Shown: positions 52,517-60,177 of the stretch, in pieces
Layout: each line of letters opens with the position of its first letter
Numbering within the stretch: position 1 is the first letter of the stretch
Source: SIG307 sp964545045
Lineage (GTDB): Bacteria > Bacillota > Clostridia > Lachnospirales > Lachnospiraceae
Length of the DNA stretch: 64,000 bases
Assembly: GCA_964545045.1 (NCBI GenBank)
Contig: CAZJEN010000001.1
Location: 1-64,000 of the forward strand
Direction of reading: 5' to 3'
Notes under the pieces: model-generated
What the model was told of the DNA's origin: nothing
What the model saw: only the letters and a program-made list of their open reading frames with translations
Database searches by the model: none
Translations under genes and position numbers: made by a program

Positions 52517-53214
52517 TGATAGACAGGGTAACAAAACGATATCAGAATAAAATCGCGGTGGACCGCATTTCCCTGAAACTTCGCAAAGGGGTGTACGGCC
52601 TTTTGGGAGCTAACGGTGCGGGAAAAACGACGCTCATGCGGATGCTGTGCGGGATTTTAAAGCCGACGGAAGGAACCATTGCTTTGGACGGCATGGATGT
52701 GAGCGAGGAAAATTACCGGGCTTTGCTTGGGTATCTTCCTCAGGATTTCGGCTATTATCCGGAGTTCTCCGGGATGGATTTTCTGCTGTATATGGCGGCT
52801 TTAAAGGGCCTTTCCAAGGAGCAGGCAAAGAGGAAAGCGGCGGAATTGTTGAAGCTGGTGGCCTTGGAGGATGTGGCAAAAAAGAAGATCAAAACCTATT
52901 CCGGCGGTATGAAGCAGCGTATCGGCATTGCCCAGGCACTGTTAAATGATCCGGAGGTGTTGATTGTGGATGAGCCTACCGCAGGTCTTGACCCGAAGGA
53001 GAGAGTACGCTTCCGTAACCTTATTGCGGAACTTGGAAAGGATTGCATCGTATTGCTGTCCACTCATATTGTGTCGGATATTGAGCACATTGCGGACGAG
53101 GTGCTTATGATGAAGGACGGACAGTTGATTTATCAGGGAGTATGGGATGAGAGTAACGGTGATTTGGAGGAATTCTATTTATCACAATTCGGAGAGGAAG
53201 GGGAGTCATTATGA
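52507..53214 (+). CDS. ABC transporter ATP-binding protein
   Basis: This 235-residue ATPase has Walker A in LLGANGAGKTTLMRMLCG, a Q-loop (LPQDFGYYPEFSGMDFLLYM), the signature TYSGGMKQRIGIAQALLNDP, and Walker B with D-loop in VLIVDEPTAGLDPKERVRF. The switch His is in LSTHIVSDIEHIAD. It is of the exporter type that pairs with ABC-2 permeases, here the next gene, whose ATG overlaps the stop. The start is the ATG behind TTGGAGGAATTGAC. The cargo is unknown; peptide or lipid export in envelope defence is common for ECF-linked systems. Confidence 0.95.
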   Translation: MELMIDRVTKRYQNKIAVDRISLKLRKGVYGLLGANGAGKTTLMRMLCGILKPTEGTIALDGMDVSEENYRALLGYLPQDFGYYPEFSGMDFLLYMAALKGLSKEQAKRKAAELLKLVALEDVAKKKIKTYSGGMKQRIGIAQALLNDPEVLIVDEPTAGLDPKERVRFRNLIAELGKDCIVLLSTHIVSDIEHIADEVLMMKDGQLIYQGVWDESNGDLEEFYLSQFGEEGESL

Positions 53215-54413
53215 AAAATTTTCGAACCTTAGTCCATTATGAACTAAAGAAAATACTGAGTAGAAAGATGACCTGGATTGCATTCGGTTTGGTTTTTCTG
53301 ACCATGGTGGCATACGCTGTAATTGAGGTGACGGTAACGCGTGATATAAAGGGTGTACAAGTTACGCAGTATGAGGCGGAGCGGCAGGATAAAGAGAATC
53401 AAAAGCCGATTATCGGACAAACCGTGGATGATGAATTGGTCGAAGCAATGTTTACTGTGATGAGAACAAGTGAAACGGCGTTTAAAACTTATGCAGATTT
53501 TTATAATGTTGTTGGCAGAGGTGTATTAAGTGCGGATGCCTTAAGCGCAGGATCTCTGGAAGGAGCGAAAGCAGTACTGGGGATTGCGGAGAATGAGGAA
53601 CTGGTTTATGCTGCCAGAAAAATGAGAATCGAGTCCGGGATGGAAGAACAATATCTGACGGACGAGGAAAAGGACTATTGGCGGGAGGTTCTTGCAGAAG
53701 AGGACTCCGTACCGTGGACTTATGATTATTATGTGGGACCTTATTCCGCTTGGGCTATGGCATATACGGCACTTGTTCTGATTGCTATCATGCTGGCGGT
53801 ATGTCTGGCAAATCTGTTTGCGGACGAACATCAGAAAAAGACCGACCAACTGGTATTGTGCAGTCGCAACGGAAGAAAGGTGCTGTACTGGGCAAAACGC
53901 GCTGCCGGGATGGTGTTTACCATGGTGAGTTCCGGGATTATTCTACTGATATCGGCGGTTCCGCAGCTTATGATTTTCGGTACAGACGGACTTCAGGCAC
54001 CGATTCAGTTGAGTATGCCGTCCAGTATGGTGCAGATGACCTTTGGTGAGGTGATTTTGTATAGTTATGTATTGACAATAATTGCTGCACTGTTGTATTC
54101 TTCCATTATTTTGTGTTGTTCGGAGCTGTTCCGCAACAGCACGGTGGCTGTTGTGGCGGTAATCGGTGTGCTGGTGCTTCTGCCGATGTTGGTAATGGTT
54201 CCGTACGAATACCGGGTGCTGGGACAGATATTTGACTTAAATCCAATCAATGTAGTGGCAATATGGGGTGCTCTGGATTACCGTCTGGTGCCGGTTCCGG
54301 GAGGCTTTTTGACCGTACAGCAAGCGGCGCCGATTGTATATGCGCTGTTGAGCGGTGTGTTTGTGTTTATCGGCAGAAGGGCGTATCTGAAGTATCAGGT
54401 AGGGGGAAGGTAA
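53211..54413 (+). CDS. ABC-2 type transporter permease
   Basis: This 400-residue permease has a first helix near residue 20-40, then an extracytoplasmic domain of about 140 residues containing AMFTVMRTSETAFKTYADFY. Five further helices follow in the C-terminal half (WAMAYTALVLIAIMLAVCLA, VVAVIGVLVLLPMLVMVPY). This is the layout of ABC-2 bacteriocin or lipid exporters. It begins inside the ATPase stop codon and ends the operon. The last helix and KYQVGGR tail are complete. Confidence 0.88.
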   Translation: MKNFRTLVHYELKKILSRKMTWIAFGLVFLTMVAYAVIEVTVTRDIKGVQVTQYEAERQDKENQKPIIGQTVDDELVEAMFTVMRTSETAFKTYADFYNVVGRGVLSADALSAGSLEGAKAVLGIAENEELVYAARKMRIESGMEEQYLTDEEKDYWREVLAEEDSVPWTYDYYVGPYSAWAMAYTALVLIAIMLAVCLANLFADEHQKKTDQLVLCSRNGRKVLYWAKRAAGMVFTMVSSGIILLISAVPQLMIFGTDGLQAPIQLSMPSSMVQMTFGEVILYSYVLTIIAALLYSSIILCCSELFRNSTVAVVAVIGVLVLLPMLVMVPYEYRVLGQIFDLNPINVVAIWGALDYRLVPVPGGFLTVQQAAPIVYALLSGVFVFIGRRAYLKYQVGGR

Positions 54414-54452
54414 GAAAGAGTAAAGAAATTGTAAGTGGTTTAAAAAAGATAG

Positions 54453-54481
54453 TTGACTTTTTTGAGAGAATAGCATATAAT
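54453..54481 (+). promoter_or_regulatory. Promoter of the DUF3800 leader
   Basis: TTGACT, 17 bases, then a perfect TATAAT. It is placed about 120 bases before the DUF3800 start codon, so the transcript has a long leader. Confidence 0.75.
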
Positions 54482-54487
54482 AACATT

Positions 54488-54583
54488 ACAGATATGATTC
54501 TGTTGCACAGTGTGCATTTTGCTTTGGGCTGACCGTAAGGTCCAGGTCCACCGGCTGGCGGGGATTTACCCCGCCGTTTTGTT
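54488..54583 (+). ncRNA. Structured leader RNA upstream of DUF3800
   Basis: Between promoter and gene are a GACC-GTAA-GGTC hairpin with a GNRA-type tetraloop (54531-54542), a CCAG/CTGG stem (54542-54545 with 54555-54558), and GGCGGGG-ATTTA-CCCCGCC (54557-54575) followed by GTTTTGTT. The last hairpin looks like an intrinsic terminator, so the leader may attenuate the gene or form a small RNA. Several structured RNA motifs have been reported upstream of DUF3800 genes in comparative searches (the DUF3800 motif series); this may be one, but I cannot match it to a specific model. Confidence 0.55.
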
Positions 54584-54601
54584 ATACAAATGGGAGTGTT
54601 T

Positions 54602-55279
54602 ATGGGGAATAAAGTTCTGAGCATCTTTGTGGATGAATCCGGCGATTTCGGCCAATATAATCCATCATCACCGTATTATTATGTTGCTATGGTTTTACAC
54701 AATCAGGCAATTGATATTTCAAAAAACATTAATATGTTGGAAACACATGTGAGCAATTGGGGATATCCGGAGCATGCAATACATACGGGGCCATTAATCA
54801 GACGAGAAAGTTTTTATAAAAATGATTTGCGGGAAAATAGAAAAGCACTTTTTAATGTGTTATATCACTTTACTCGAATGATAGATATAAAGTATATTTG
54901 TCCTAGAATCAATCAAGGAGAATGTACGGAAAAAACAAAATTGGCTTATACAGAGAAGTTGACAAAAGAGATTATAAACGGTTTAAGGGAAAACTATGAG
55001 TACATAGCAGCATTTGATTCTATTATTATTTATTATGATTATGGGCAGATTGAATTGGCACAGATTTTACTTTCTGTATTTCATACGATGTTTTCCAATG
55101 TGGAATTTAGAAAAATAGAAACGAATCAGTATAAGCTGTCGCAAGTGGCGGATTTGGTTTGTACAGTGGAGGTAATTGCACAGAAAGCAGTTTTAACGAA
55201 GTCTGAGGCGGATTTTTTTCATTCAAAGTCTGATTTTAAGAAAAACATTTATAAGAATATAGTGAAGAAAAGATTATAG
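54602..55279 (+). CDS. DUF3800 domain protein
   Basis: This 225-residue protein carries the N-terminal VLSIFVDESGDFGQYNP motif and, later, FDSIIIYYDYGQIELAQIL and KIETNQYKLSQVADLVCTVE. These are the acidic blocks of the DUF3800 family, which has an RNase H-like fold and probably nuclease activity. Its biological role is unknown; members often lie in mobile or defence-rich regions. Expression may depend on the terminator-like hairpin in its leader. The start is the ATG behind GGGAGTGTTT, four codons after an earlier in-frame ATG. The composition is AT-rich. Confidence 0.88.
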   Translation: MGNKVLSIFVDESGDFGQYNPSSPYYYVAMVLHNQAIDISKNINMLETHVSNWGYPEHAIHTGPLIRRESFYKNDLRENRKALFNVLYHFTRMIDIKYICPRINQGECTEKTKLAYTEKLTKEIINGLRENYEYIAAFDSIIIYYDYGQIELAQILLSVFHTMFSNVEFRKIETNQYKLSQVADLVCTVEVIAQKAVLTKSEADFFHSKSDFKKNIYKNIVKKRL

Positions 55280-55353
55280 AAAATTGTAGCCGTCTATAAG
55301 GGAATATAGGCGGTTGTTTTTGTATTAAGAAGTTCAATGATTCTGTGCAATCA

Positions 55354-55382
55354 TTGACTTTAAAATTGCCCAGTGGTAGAAT
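55354..55382 (+). promoter_or_regulatory. Promoter-like element before a truncated gene
   Basis: TTGACT, 17 bases, then TAGAAT. The spacer TTAAAATTGCCCAGTGG is close to the one in the element at 63561-63589. It stands a few bases before the open part of a 5'-truncated gene. Confidence 0.5.
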
Positions 55383-55394
55383 GGACAGAAATAG

Positions 55395-55790
55395 TACAGT
55401 CATCCGAATTGGGCAAGAGATAATGTAAACAGGTTCTGGTTCACGCAGATTCAGGCTTTGGAAAAGCTGTACCGAAAAGATTTTTTGATCGGTAGCCATC
55501 TTGCAAATATGAATCTTAACGAGACATTGGTGCAACAGATGGTGCTTCGTGATATGAAGTACGGAACCAACCATCACCGTTATGGTTACGAAGAGGAACT
55601 GACTTATGTGAAATATCAGGGAAAGTGTTCGATAAGATCAGGGAATGTCATATTTGACCTTATTGCAGATAAATTGTATGCTGCTGCATTGGCGTATGAC
55701 GAGTTGACAAAGGCGTTCTATCCGGAGTATGAGAGCAGAAGTGAGAACTACTTTGAAATTTGGAAGTGCTATGAGGAGAACCGAAAATAG
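55395..55790 (+). pseudogene. 5'-truncated gene fragment, possibly a nucleotidyltransferase C-terminal half
   Basis: After a TAG codon the frame is open and reads NWARDNVNRFWFTQIQALEK, LYRKDFLIGSHLANMN, VLRDMKYGTNHHRYGYEEEL and AFYPEYESRSENYFEIWKCY to a normal stop. The conserved-looking sequence begins well before the first ATG (55458), and no start codon with a ribosome site covers it. The gene has therefore lost its 5' part. The LRDxKxxTNxHRYG type block reminds me of C-terminal domains of aminoglycoside-adenylyltransferase-like proteins, a weak assignment. A deletion joining a promoter to this remnant is likely. Confidence 0.5.
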
Positions 55791-55817
55791 AAGAATGACT
55801 AAAGGAGCGGGAGTTAT

Positions 55818-56213
55818 ATGAAGAAATCTGTTTTTTGTAGTTTATTGTTGATTGGTGTTATTGTACCGCTTATTATGTTGTTCTGGCCCTTTGTTTCTTG
55901 GGGAAATGCGATGTCTTTGCTTCTGAGAATGATCCCATCCGTTTCCGCACAACTACTGTTTTGCAGAGTTGCAAAGCATAAGGGCGTACAAGCAATTCCG
56001 TTTTTATTAACCGGAGCGTTCGCACTTTGGGCAACGGACCTTTATTTGACTTCGCCGAGTTGGAGTAACGCGAGCTTTTGGATAGATTATGTCGGCGAGT
56101 GTATGTCACCGTTCCTATGTTGTTTGGTGGTGTATTTGACGTCGGTTTTTCTGGAGGAAAGGAAAGAGAAAAATGGTGGAACTGAGGGAAATAACGAAGA
56201 ACAATCTTGCTGA
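55818..56213 (+). CDS. Small multi-helix membrane protein, hypothetical
   Basis: This 131-residue protein has about four membrane helices (SLLLIGVIVPLIMLFWPF, LLLRMIPSVSAQLLFC, PFLLTGAFALWATDLYL, MSPFLCCLVVYLTSVFL) and a charged hydrophilic tail. The family is unknown. AAAGGAGCGGGAGTT precedes the ATG, and the gene overlaps the start of the GNAT remnant by 41 bases. Confidence 0.65.
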   Translation: MKKSVFCSLLLIGVIVPLIMLFWPFVSWGNAMSLLLRMIPSVSAQLLFCRVAKHKGVQAIPFLLTGAFALWATDLYLTSPSWSNASFWIDYVGECMSPFLCCLVVYLTSVFLEERKEKNGGTEGNNEEQSC

Positions 56214-56506
56214 GGTATTGGCCCTGAGTGTCGCAGAACATCAGAAATTATTTGTATCCACCACAGCTGATTCTTTGGCGCAGGCTTATGTTTATCGGGA
56301 TACCGCCTTTCCGTTTGCTGTTTATGCGGAGAATAAAGTAGTAGGATTTATTATGTTGGGATATTATGAGTCCAGAAAGCAGTATACCCTGTGGAAGTTT
56401 TTGATAGACAAAGAGTATCAGGGCAAGGGGGCTGTATATGTCCTTGGGGTTCGTGGAAACAGGGCTGGTCGAGGATGGTATGGAAGAGTTGAGATTGGAA
56501 TGTTAG
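56173..56506 (+). pseudogene. GNAT acetyltransferase gene with internal deletion and frameshift
   Basis: The first 85 codons are a normal GNAT N-terminal half: MVELREITKNNLAEVLALSV, VGFIMLGYYESRKQYTLWKF and LIDKEYQGKG, which is the start of the acetyl-CoA-binding loop. The frame then shifts, and LYMSLGFVETGLVEDGMEEL followed by RLEC and a stop, the usual C-terminus of this family, is read in another frame up to 56506. About 40 codons between the two parts are missing. The original frame runs on to 56514 with unrelated sequence. The protein would lack most of its cofactor site. Confidence 0.75.
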
Positions 56507-56534
56507 AGCAATAGATTTTAGCGAGGTTATTACT

Positions 56535-56999
56535 ATGGAAAACGGAACTACCAACTGGGGACAAAGTGTGACGGGAGTTGTGATTAAGGAGAATAAGGTG
56601 CTGCTTGCTCGCCATACCTACGGCGGCGGAAAGGGGCTATTGATTGTACCGGGCGGTTATGTGAATGTGGATGAAACACCCCAGGATGCACTGGTGCGGG
56701 AATACATGGAAGAGACAAACGTGACGGTAAAGCCACTTGATGTGATTGGAATACGGTTTAACATGCATGATTGGTATATCGCGTTCCGTGCGGAATATGT
56801 ATCCGGCGAAGCAACCTCTGATCATGAGGAAAACAGCGAAGTGCTGTGGGTAGACGTAGAGGAAGCTTTGACAAGACAGGATGTGCCGGAGCTTACGAAG
56901 AAGCTGATTGAGAGTGCCATGAAGAAAGAAGCCGGACTCCGTAAGGAGGAGTATAACGGCAGTACAAAGCACGGGCCGTATTCGTTGTATTGTTTGTAA
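56535..56999 (+). CDS. Nudix hydrolase
   Basis: This 154-residue protein has a complete Nudix box, GGYVNVDETPQDALVREYME followed by ETNV, at about residues 40-63 (pattern GX5EX7REXXEE). It hydrolyses a nucleoside diphosphate linked to another group; the substrate is unknown. The sequence before the box (VLLARHTYGGGKGLLIVPG) is usual for the family. The ATG lies 21 bases after the GNAT open frame behind GCGAGGTT. A HAD hydrolase follows after 18 bases, so the two may be co-transcribed as metabolite-cleaning enzymes. Confidence 0.93.
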   Translation: MENGTTNWGQSVTGVVIKENKVLLARHTYGGGKGLLIVPGGYVNVDETPQDALVREYMEETNVTVKPLDVIGIRFNMHDWYIAFRAEYVSGEATSDHEENSEVLWVDVEEALTRQDVPELTKKLIESAMKKEAGLRKEEYNGSTKHGPYSLYCL

Positions 57000-57017
57000 A
57001 GGAAGGGAAAAGACATA

Positions 57018-57620
57018 ATGAAAGCTATTCTATTAGATATGTACGGTGTTATCGTGAAACAGACGGGGGATGACTTTGCGCCTTATGTACAGCAAACATT
57101 TCCGGGGCTTGGTACTGAGGAAATCAATACGCTCTGGTATAAGGCGGATATCGGAGAACTGACTTCTCTTGAGGTGTGGGAAAGTCTGGGCTTTACAGGG
57201 AATCTGGAACAAATCGAGAAAGAGTACTTGGATACCATAGAGTTGCAGGATGGTTTTTTTGAGTTTATCCATGCTGTAAAAGGTAAATATAAGCTGGCAA
57301 TTATCTCAAATGATTCCAGTCGGTGGAGCAAATATCTTCGGGAAAAGCTTGATTTGAACCGATACTTTGACGCAATCAGTATCAGCGGTGACTTGAAGAT
57401 ACAAAAGCCGGATGAGCGTATTTTCCTGCTTACAGCAGAAAAGCTGGGTGTAAAGCCGGAGGATTGCTTTTATGTGGATGACAGACGGAGTAATTTAGAG
57501 GCTGCGAAAAAGCTGGGGATGAAGCAGATTTTGTTAAACAGCAGAAACGTGTCCTATGCGGGGACTGTGGTGGAGAGCTTTGAGGAATTGTTGAGAACGG
57601 TATTTGAGGAAATGCCATAA
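57018..57620 (+). CDS. HAD-superfamily hydrolase
   Basis: This 200-residue phosphatase-like protein has motif I ILLDMYGVIVK with the nucleophile Asp, motif II LAIISNDSSRWS, the conserved Lys in SGDLKIQKPDERIF and motif III DCFYVDDRRSNLEAAKKLGM. The position two after the nucleophile is Tyr instead of Asp, as in the YihX-like and haloacid dehalogenase-like subgroup. The cap is of the small helical type. The substrate is likely a sugar or nucleotide phosphate and cannot be narrowed from sequence. It follows the Nudix gene by 18 bases. Confidence 0.9.
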   Translation: MKAILLDMYGVIVKQTGDDFAPYVQQTFPGLGTEEINTLWYKADIGELTSLEVWESLGFTGNLEQIEKEYLDTIELQDGFFEFIHAVKGKYKLAIISNDSSRWSKYLREKLDLNRYFDAISISGDLKIQKPDERIFLLTAEKLGVKPEDCFYVDDRRSNLEAAKKLGMKQILLNSRNVSYAGTVVESFEELLRTVFEEMP

Positions 57621-57739
57621 AATATGCTATAAAGACCGTGTCAAAACCTTTTGACATGCCGAAAATGCCCAATGTCAATGGCTTTTGATAGCGGCAGGGC
57701 AGACTTTTGATTAGTATGAAAGTGCAAGGAGGTGACGGG

Positions 57740-58321
57740 ATGGAACTCGGAAAACAGATTAAGAAGTGTCGTCAGGAGGCAAATTTATCTCAGGAGGAAT
57801 TGGCGGAACGGGTGTATGTTTCCAGACAAACCATTTCCAATTGGGAAAACGATAAAAGCTATCCGGACGTGCACAGCTTGGTGTTACTGAGTGAAATCTT
57901 TCAAATCTCACTTGATAAATTAATCAAAGGAGATATTGACAAGATGAAAGAAGAAATCAAAAAAGAAGAAGTAGCAAAGTTGAATCATTACAGCGGGATT
58001 TACGGTATTTTGCTTGCGGCAACACTGCTGTCGGCGGTACCGCTGGCGAAGTGGCTGGGGTGGTGGTTCTTCCTTCCGTGGGGAGCTTTGTATGCTACAG
58101 CATTGTATTTTGCCCTGAAGGTGGAAAAGGTAAAAAAGGACAATGATATCCAGTCATACAAGGAGATTGTAGCTTTTACCGAAGGCAAACGTTTGGATGA
58201 GATTCAGAAGCAGCGGGAAATCGGTAAGCGTCCGTACCAGAAGGTGATAGCGGCTCTTGGAGGCGGCGTGGTTGCGTTGGTAGTGTGCGGTCTGATGGGG
58301 CTTTTGATGAAGCTTTTGTAG
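57740..58321 (+). CDS. XRE-family regulator with C-terminal membrane helices
   Basis: This 193-residue protein has an N-terminal HTH (MELGKQIKKCRQEANLSQEE, VYVSRQTISNWENDKSYPDV, LVLLSEIFQISLDKLIKGD) and three hydrophobic helices (GIYGILLAATLLSAVPL, WWFFLPWGALYATALYFAL, VIAALGGGVVALVVCGLMGL). Membrane-anchored XRE proteins of this form are common in Firmicutes and are thought to sense envelope or environmental change. The ATG behind AAGGAGGTGACGG is used; the frame extends 11 codons upstream. A second, shorter regulator of the same design follows. Confidence 0.88.
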   Translation: MELGKQIKKCRQEANLSQEELAERVYVSRQTISNWENDKSYPDVHSLVLLSEIFQISLDKLIKGDIDKMKEEIKKEEVAKLNHYSGIYGILLAATLLSAVPLAKWLGWWFFLPWGALYATALYFALKVEKVKKDNDIQSYKEIVAFTEGKRLDEIQKQREIGKRPYQKVIAALGGGVVALVVCGLMGLLMKLL

Positions 58322-58331
58322 CGGTTGCGAA

Positions 58332-58377
58332 ACGCAACGATTCGTTGCGTGACTATTTGCCCATGATACAGTATAGT
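58332..58377 (+). promoter_or_regulatory. Promoter and dyad of the second XRE gene
   Basis: A perfect ACGCAACG-ATT-CGTTGCGT dyad (58332-58350) abuts GTGACT, which is 17 bases before TATAGT (58372-58377). The dyad is a likely operator for one of the two XRE proteins. Confidence 0.5.
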
Positions 58378-58414
58378 AGGAACTGCGAAAAGCATAAAAA
58401 GAGGAGGAGTATCT

Positions 58415-58798
58415 ATGAGTAATATCGGTAAGACCATTAAGAAGATTCGGGCAGAGAAGGGCATGACCCAGGAGCAGTTGGCAGAGCGTTTGCATGTGAC
58501 GAGACAGGCGGTGTCCAATTGGGAACAGGGCAAGACCCAGCCGGATGTGGAGACCTTATCCGCTATGGCAGAAGTTTTTGAAATCCCGGTGGAAGAGCTG
58601 ATTTACGGAAAAGCAATACACAAGGAGTCAAAGGTAGTCATTGAAAAGACCACCGAGAAGGGAATTGATATCGGAGCGGCGGTCGGTGTGGCGCTGGCGG
58701 TGGTTTTGTCCTATACAAAGTGGCAGTCCATCGGTTGGGCGATTTTTCACGGATTGTTGAACTGGGTGTATGTGATTTATTATGTGATTCGGTATTAG
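58415..58798 (+). CDS. XRE-family regulator with one C-terminal hydrophobic segment
   Basis: This 127-residue protein has an N-terminal HTH (GKTIKKIRAEKGMTQEQLAE, LHVTRQAVSNWEQGKTQPDV) and ends with hydrophobic sequence (AVGVALAVVLSYTKWQSIGW, LLNWVYVIYYVIRY) that probably attaches it to the membrane. It is a shorter paralogue of the preceding gene. AGAGGAGGAG precedes the ATG, and a strong terminator follows. Confidence 0.88.
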   Translation: MSNIGKTIKKIRAEKGMTQEQLAERLHVTRQAVSNWEQGKTQPDVETLSAMAEVFEIPVEELIYGKAIHKESKVVIEKTTEKGIDIGAAVGVALAVVLSYTKWQSIGWAIFHGLLNWVYVIYYVIRY

Positions 58799-58822
58799 GG
58801 GAAAATAAAAGAGTGTTTATGG

Positions 58823-58861
58823 TCCCGTCTTCATTTGTTCGGAATGGAGACGGGATTTTTT
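58823..58861 (+). terminator. Rho-independent terminator after the XRE gene
   Basis: TCCCGTCTTCATT pairs with AATGGAGACGGGA around TGTTCGG, followed by seven T residues. Confidence 0.9.
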
Positions 58862-58893
58862 TGCGAGTTAGACGACAATAGAAAAAGTCTCAC

Positions 58894-58933
58894 TTGACAA
58901 ATGTATTACTATATAGTAATATTCTATATAGAA
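58894..58933 (+). promoter_or_regulatory. Promoter with two palindromic operators for the MarR regulator
   Basis: TTGACA (58894-58899) and TAATAT (58917-58922) are 17 bases apart. ATTACTATATAGTAAT (58905-58920) is a perfect 16-bp palindrome in the spacer reaching into the -10, and TTCTATATAGAA (58922-58933) is a second perfect palindrome right behind it. Both share the CTATATAG core. This is the classic layout for MarR autorepression. Confidence 0.8.
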
Positions 58934-58946
58934 AGGAAGTGGAGGC

Positions 58947-59378
58947 ATGGAAACAAAAGGGGGATATCTAATTTCCCGAATCAAACAGGCCGGAACCCGG
59001 ATTTTTGACCGTATGCTGGCGGCATCGGGAATCGATGAGTTCAACGGCGCCCAGGGCCGGATTTTATATGTGCTTTGGCAGGAGGAAGATATCAGTATCA
59101 GCAGTCTGTCGGCGAAAACAAGTCTTGCCAATACCACACTGACCTCCATGCTTGACCGCATGGAGAGCACGGGGCTAATTATCAGGAAGCCGGACCCGGC
59201 AGACCGTCGCAGCAGGTTGATTGCACTGACGGAAAAGGCGAAGGCATTGAGAAAAGATTACGAACAGGTGTCGGAGCGAATGAATGAATGTTACTATACC
59301 GGGTTTACGGAAGAGGAAATCAAACAATTTGAAGCTTATTTGCAACGCGTACTTACGAACCTTGAAAGGGAGGAATAG
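58947..59378 (+). CDS. MarR-family transcriptional regulator
   Basis: This 143-residue winged-helix regulator has a recognition region (ISSLSAKTSLANTTLTSMLD) and a wing (RMESTGLIIRKPDPADRRSR), as usual for MarR. The following gene, a flavin reductase-like protein, starts three bases after the stop. The regulator therefore probably represses that gene and itself through the two palindromes in the promoter, with release by a phenolic, quinone or oxidant signal. The signal is inferred from the family only. GAAAGGAAGTGGAGGC precedes the ATG. Confidence 0.93.
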   Translation: METKGGYLISRIKQAGTRIFDRMLAASGIDEFNGAQGRILYVLWQEEDISISSLSAKTSLANTTLTSMLDRMESTGLIIRKPDPADRRSRLIALTEKAKALRKDYEQVSERMNECYYTGFTEEEIKQFEAYLQRVLTNLEREE

Positions 59379-59381
59379 CAT

Positions 59382-59999
59382 ATGAAAAAAGTATCAGTAC
59401 CTGCAACCAATGATATTTGTCCGCAGACGCTGTTTGTTTACGGCACGAAGAATGAGGATGGGACACCGGATTTCGGTCTGTTTTGTTGGTTCAGCTATTG
59501 TTGGTTTGACCAGCTCGGTGTGATTTGTGCTATCGGAGGAAGTAAAAGAACTTTGGAAAATATCCGGAGAAATAAGGTGTTTTCTGCGAACTTGGTGGTG
59601 GAAAGCAATTTGCCGCTTGCGGATTATTTCGGAACAGCAGACGGTCGGGATGCCGATAAAATGGATGCTAAGGTAGAGTGGGAAGAAGGAGCAGTGCTTC
59701 CGGTTCCTGTTCTGTGTAGCAGTCCTTTTAACTTTGAACTTGAAGTGGACAAAGAAATTACGACAGGAGAGCGAGATGAAGTCGTTCTTTTGTGCCGTAT
59801 TCGTAATGTTCTTAAGGATGAGGCGTTGCTGGACACTTCCTTAATTCCGGAAGAAATCTATAAAAAAGTAGCAGCTGTATGTACCAGTGTGGATTGTAAT
59901 TATTGGGCTTGGGATGGCAGGCATCTCGGAAAGTGGCACGAGAGAGCTAAGGAAATCAAGGCCGATGTAGAAATCGGAGCGGCGGCGCAGGGAAATTAA
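59382..59999 (+). CDS. Flavin reductase-family FMN-binding protein
   Basis: This 205-residue protein has the split-barrel flavin-binding fold of the flavin reductase/HpaC-like family: CPQTLFVYGTKNEDGTPDFG, AIGGSKRTLENIRRNKVFSA, NLVVESNLPLADYFG. The C-terminal part (DCNYWAWDGRHLGKWHERAK) has the W-x-x-GRHLG motif near the end of such proteins. It probably reduces flavin or an electrophile with NAD(P)H. It is in an operon with the MarR regulator, a pairing seen for quinone or nitro-compound detoxification. Confidence 0.85.
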   Translation: MKKVSVPATNDICPQTLFVYGTKNEDGTPDFGLFCWFSYCWFDQLGVICAIGGSKRTLENIRRNKVFSANLVVESNLPLADYFGTADGRDADKMDAKVEWEEGAVLPVPVLCSSPFNFELEVDKEITTGERDEVVLLCRIRNVLKDEALLDTSLIPEEIYKKVAAVCTSVDCNYWAWDGRHLGKWHERAKEIKADVEIGAAAQGN

Positions 60000-60032
60000 G
60001 TTGAGCGAATCCTCTAACAAGGAGAAGAATTG

Positions 60033-60064
60033 CAGTCATGTGTAACGGCACATGGCTGTTTTCT
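60033..60064 (+). terminator. Terminator of the MarR operon
   Basis: CAGTCATGTGT pairs imperfectly with ACATGGCTG around AACGGC, followed by TTTTCTATTTG. Confidence 0.55.
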
Positions 60065-60149
60065 ATTTGTGTCAGGAATTAGGACGGATATCTGTCACTT
60101 AAAACATATTTGATAAGATAAATTATGTACTGAAAAAAAGGATTTGTTA

Positions 60150-60158
60150 TGTTATAAT
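60150..60158 (+). promoter_or_regulatory. Extended -10 promoter element
   Basis: TGTTATAAT is an extended -10 with a consensus TATAAT, 20 bases before the start codon of the small zinc-binding protein gene. There is no convincing -35. Confidence 0.5.
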
Positions 60159-60177
60159 AATTCCGAGGTGAGAAGAA

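Noticed and set aside
54531..54583. Hairpins before DUF3800 considered as CRISPR repeats or a T-box
   Set aside because: There is only one copy of each hairpin, and no T-box core sequence or spacer pattern.
55366..55400. GCCCAGTGGTAGAATGG looked like part of a tRNA D-arm
   Set aside because: No acceptor stem, anticodon arm or T-arm can be formed around it; it reads better as promoter spacer and -10.
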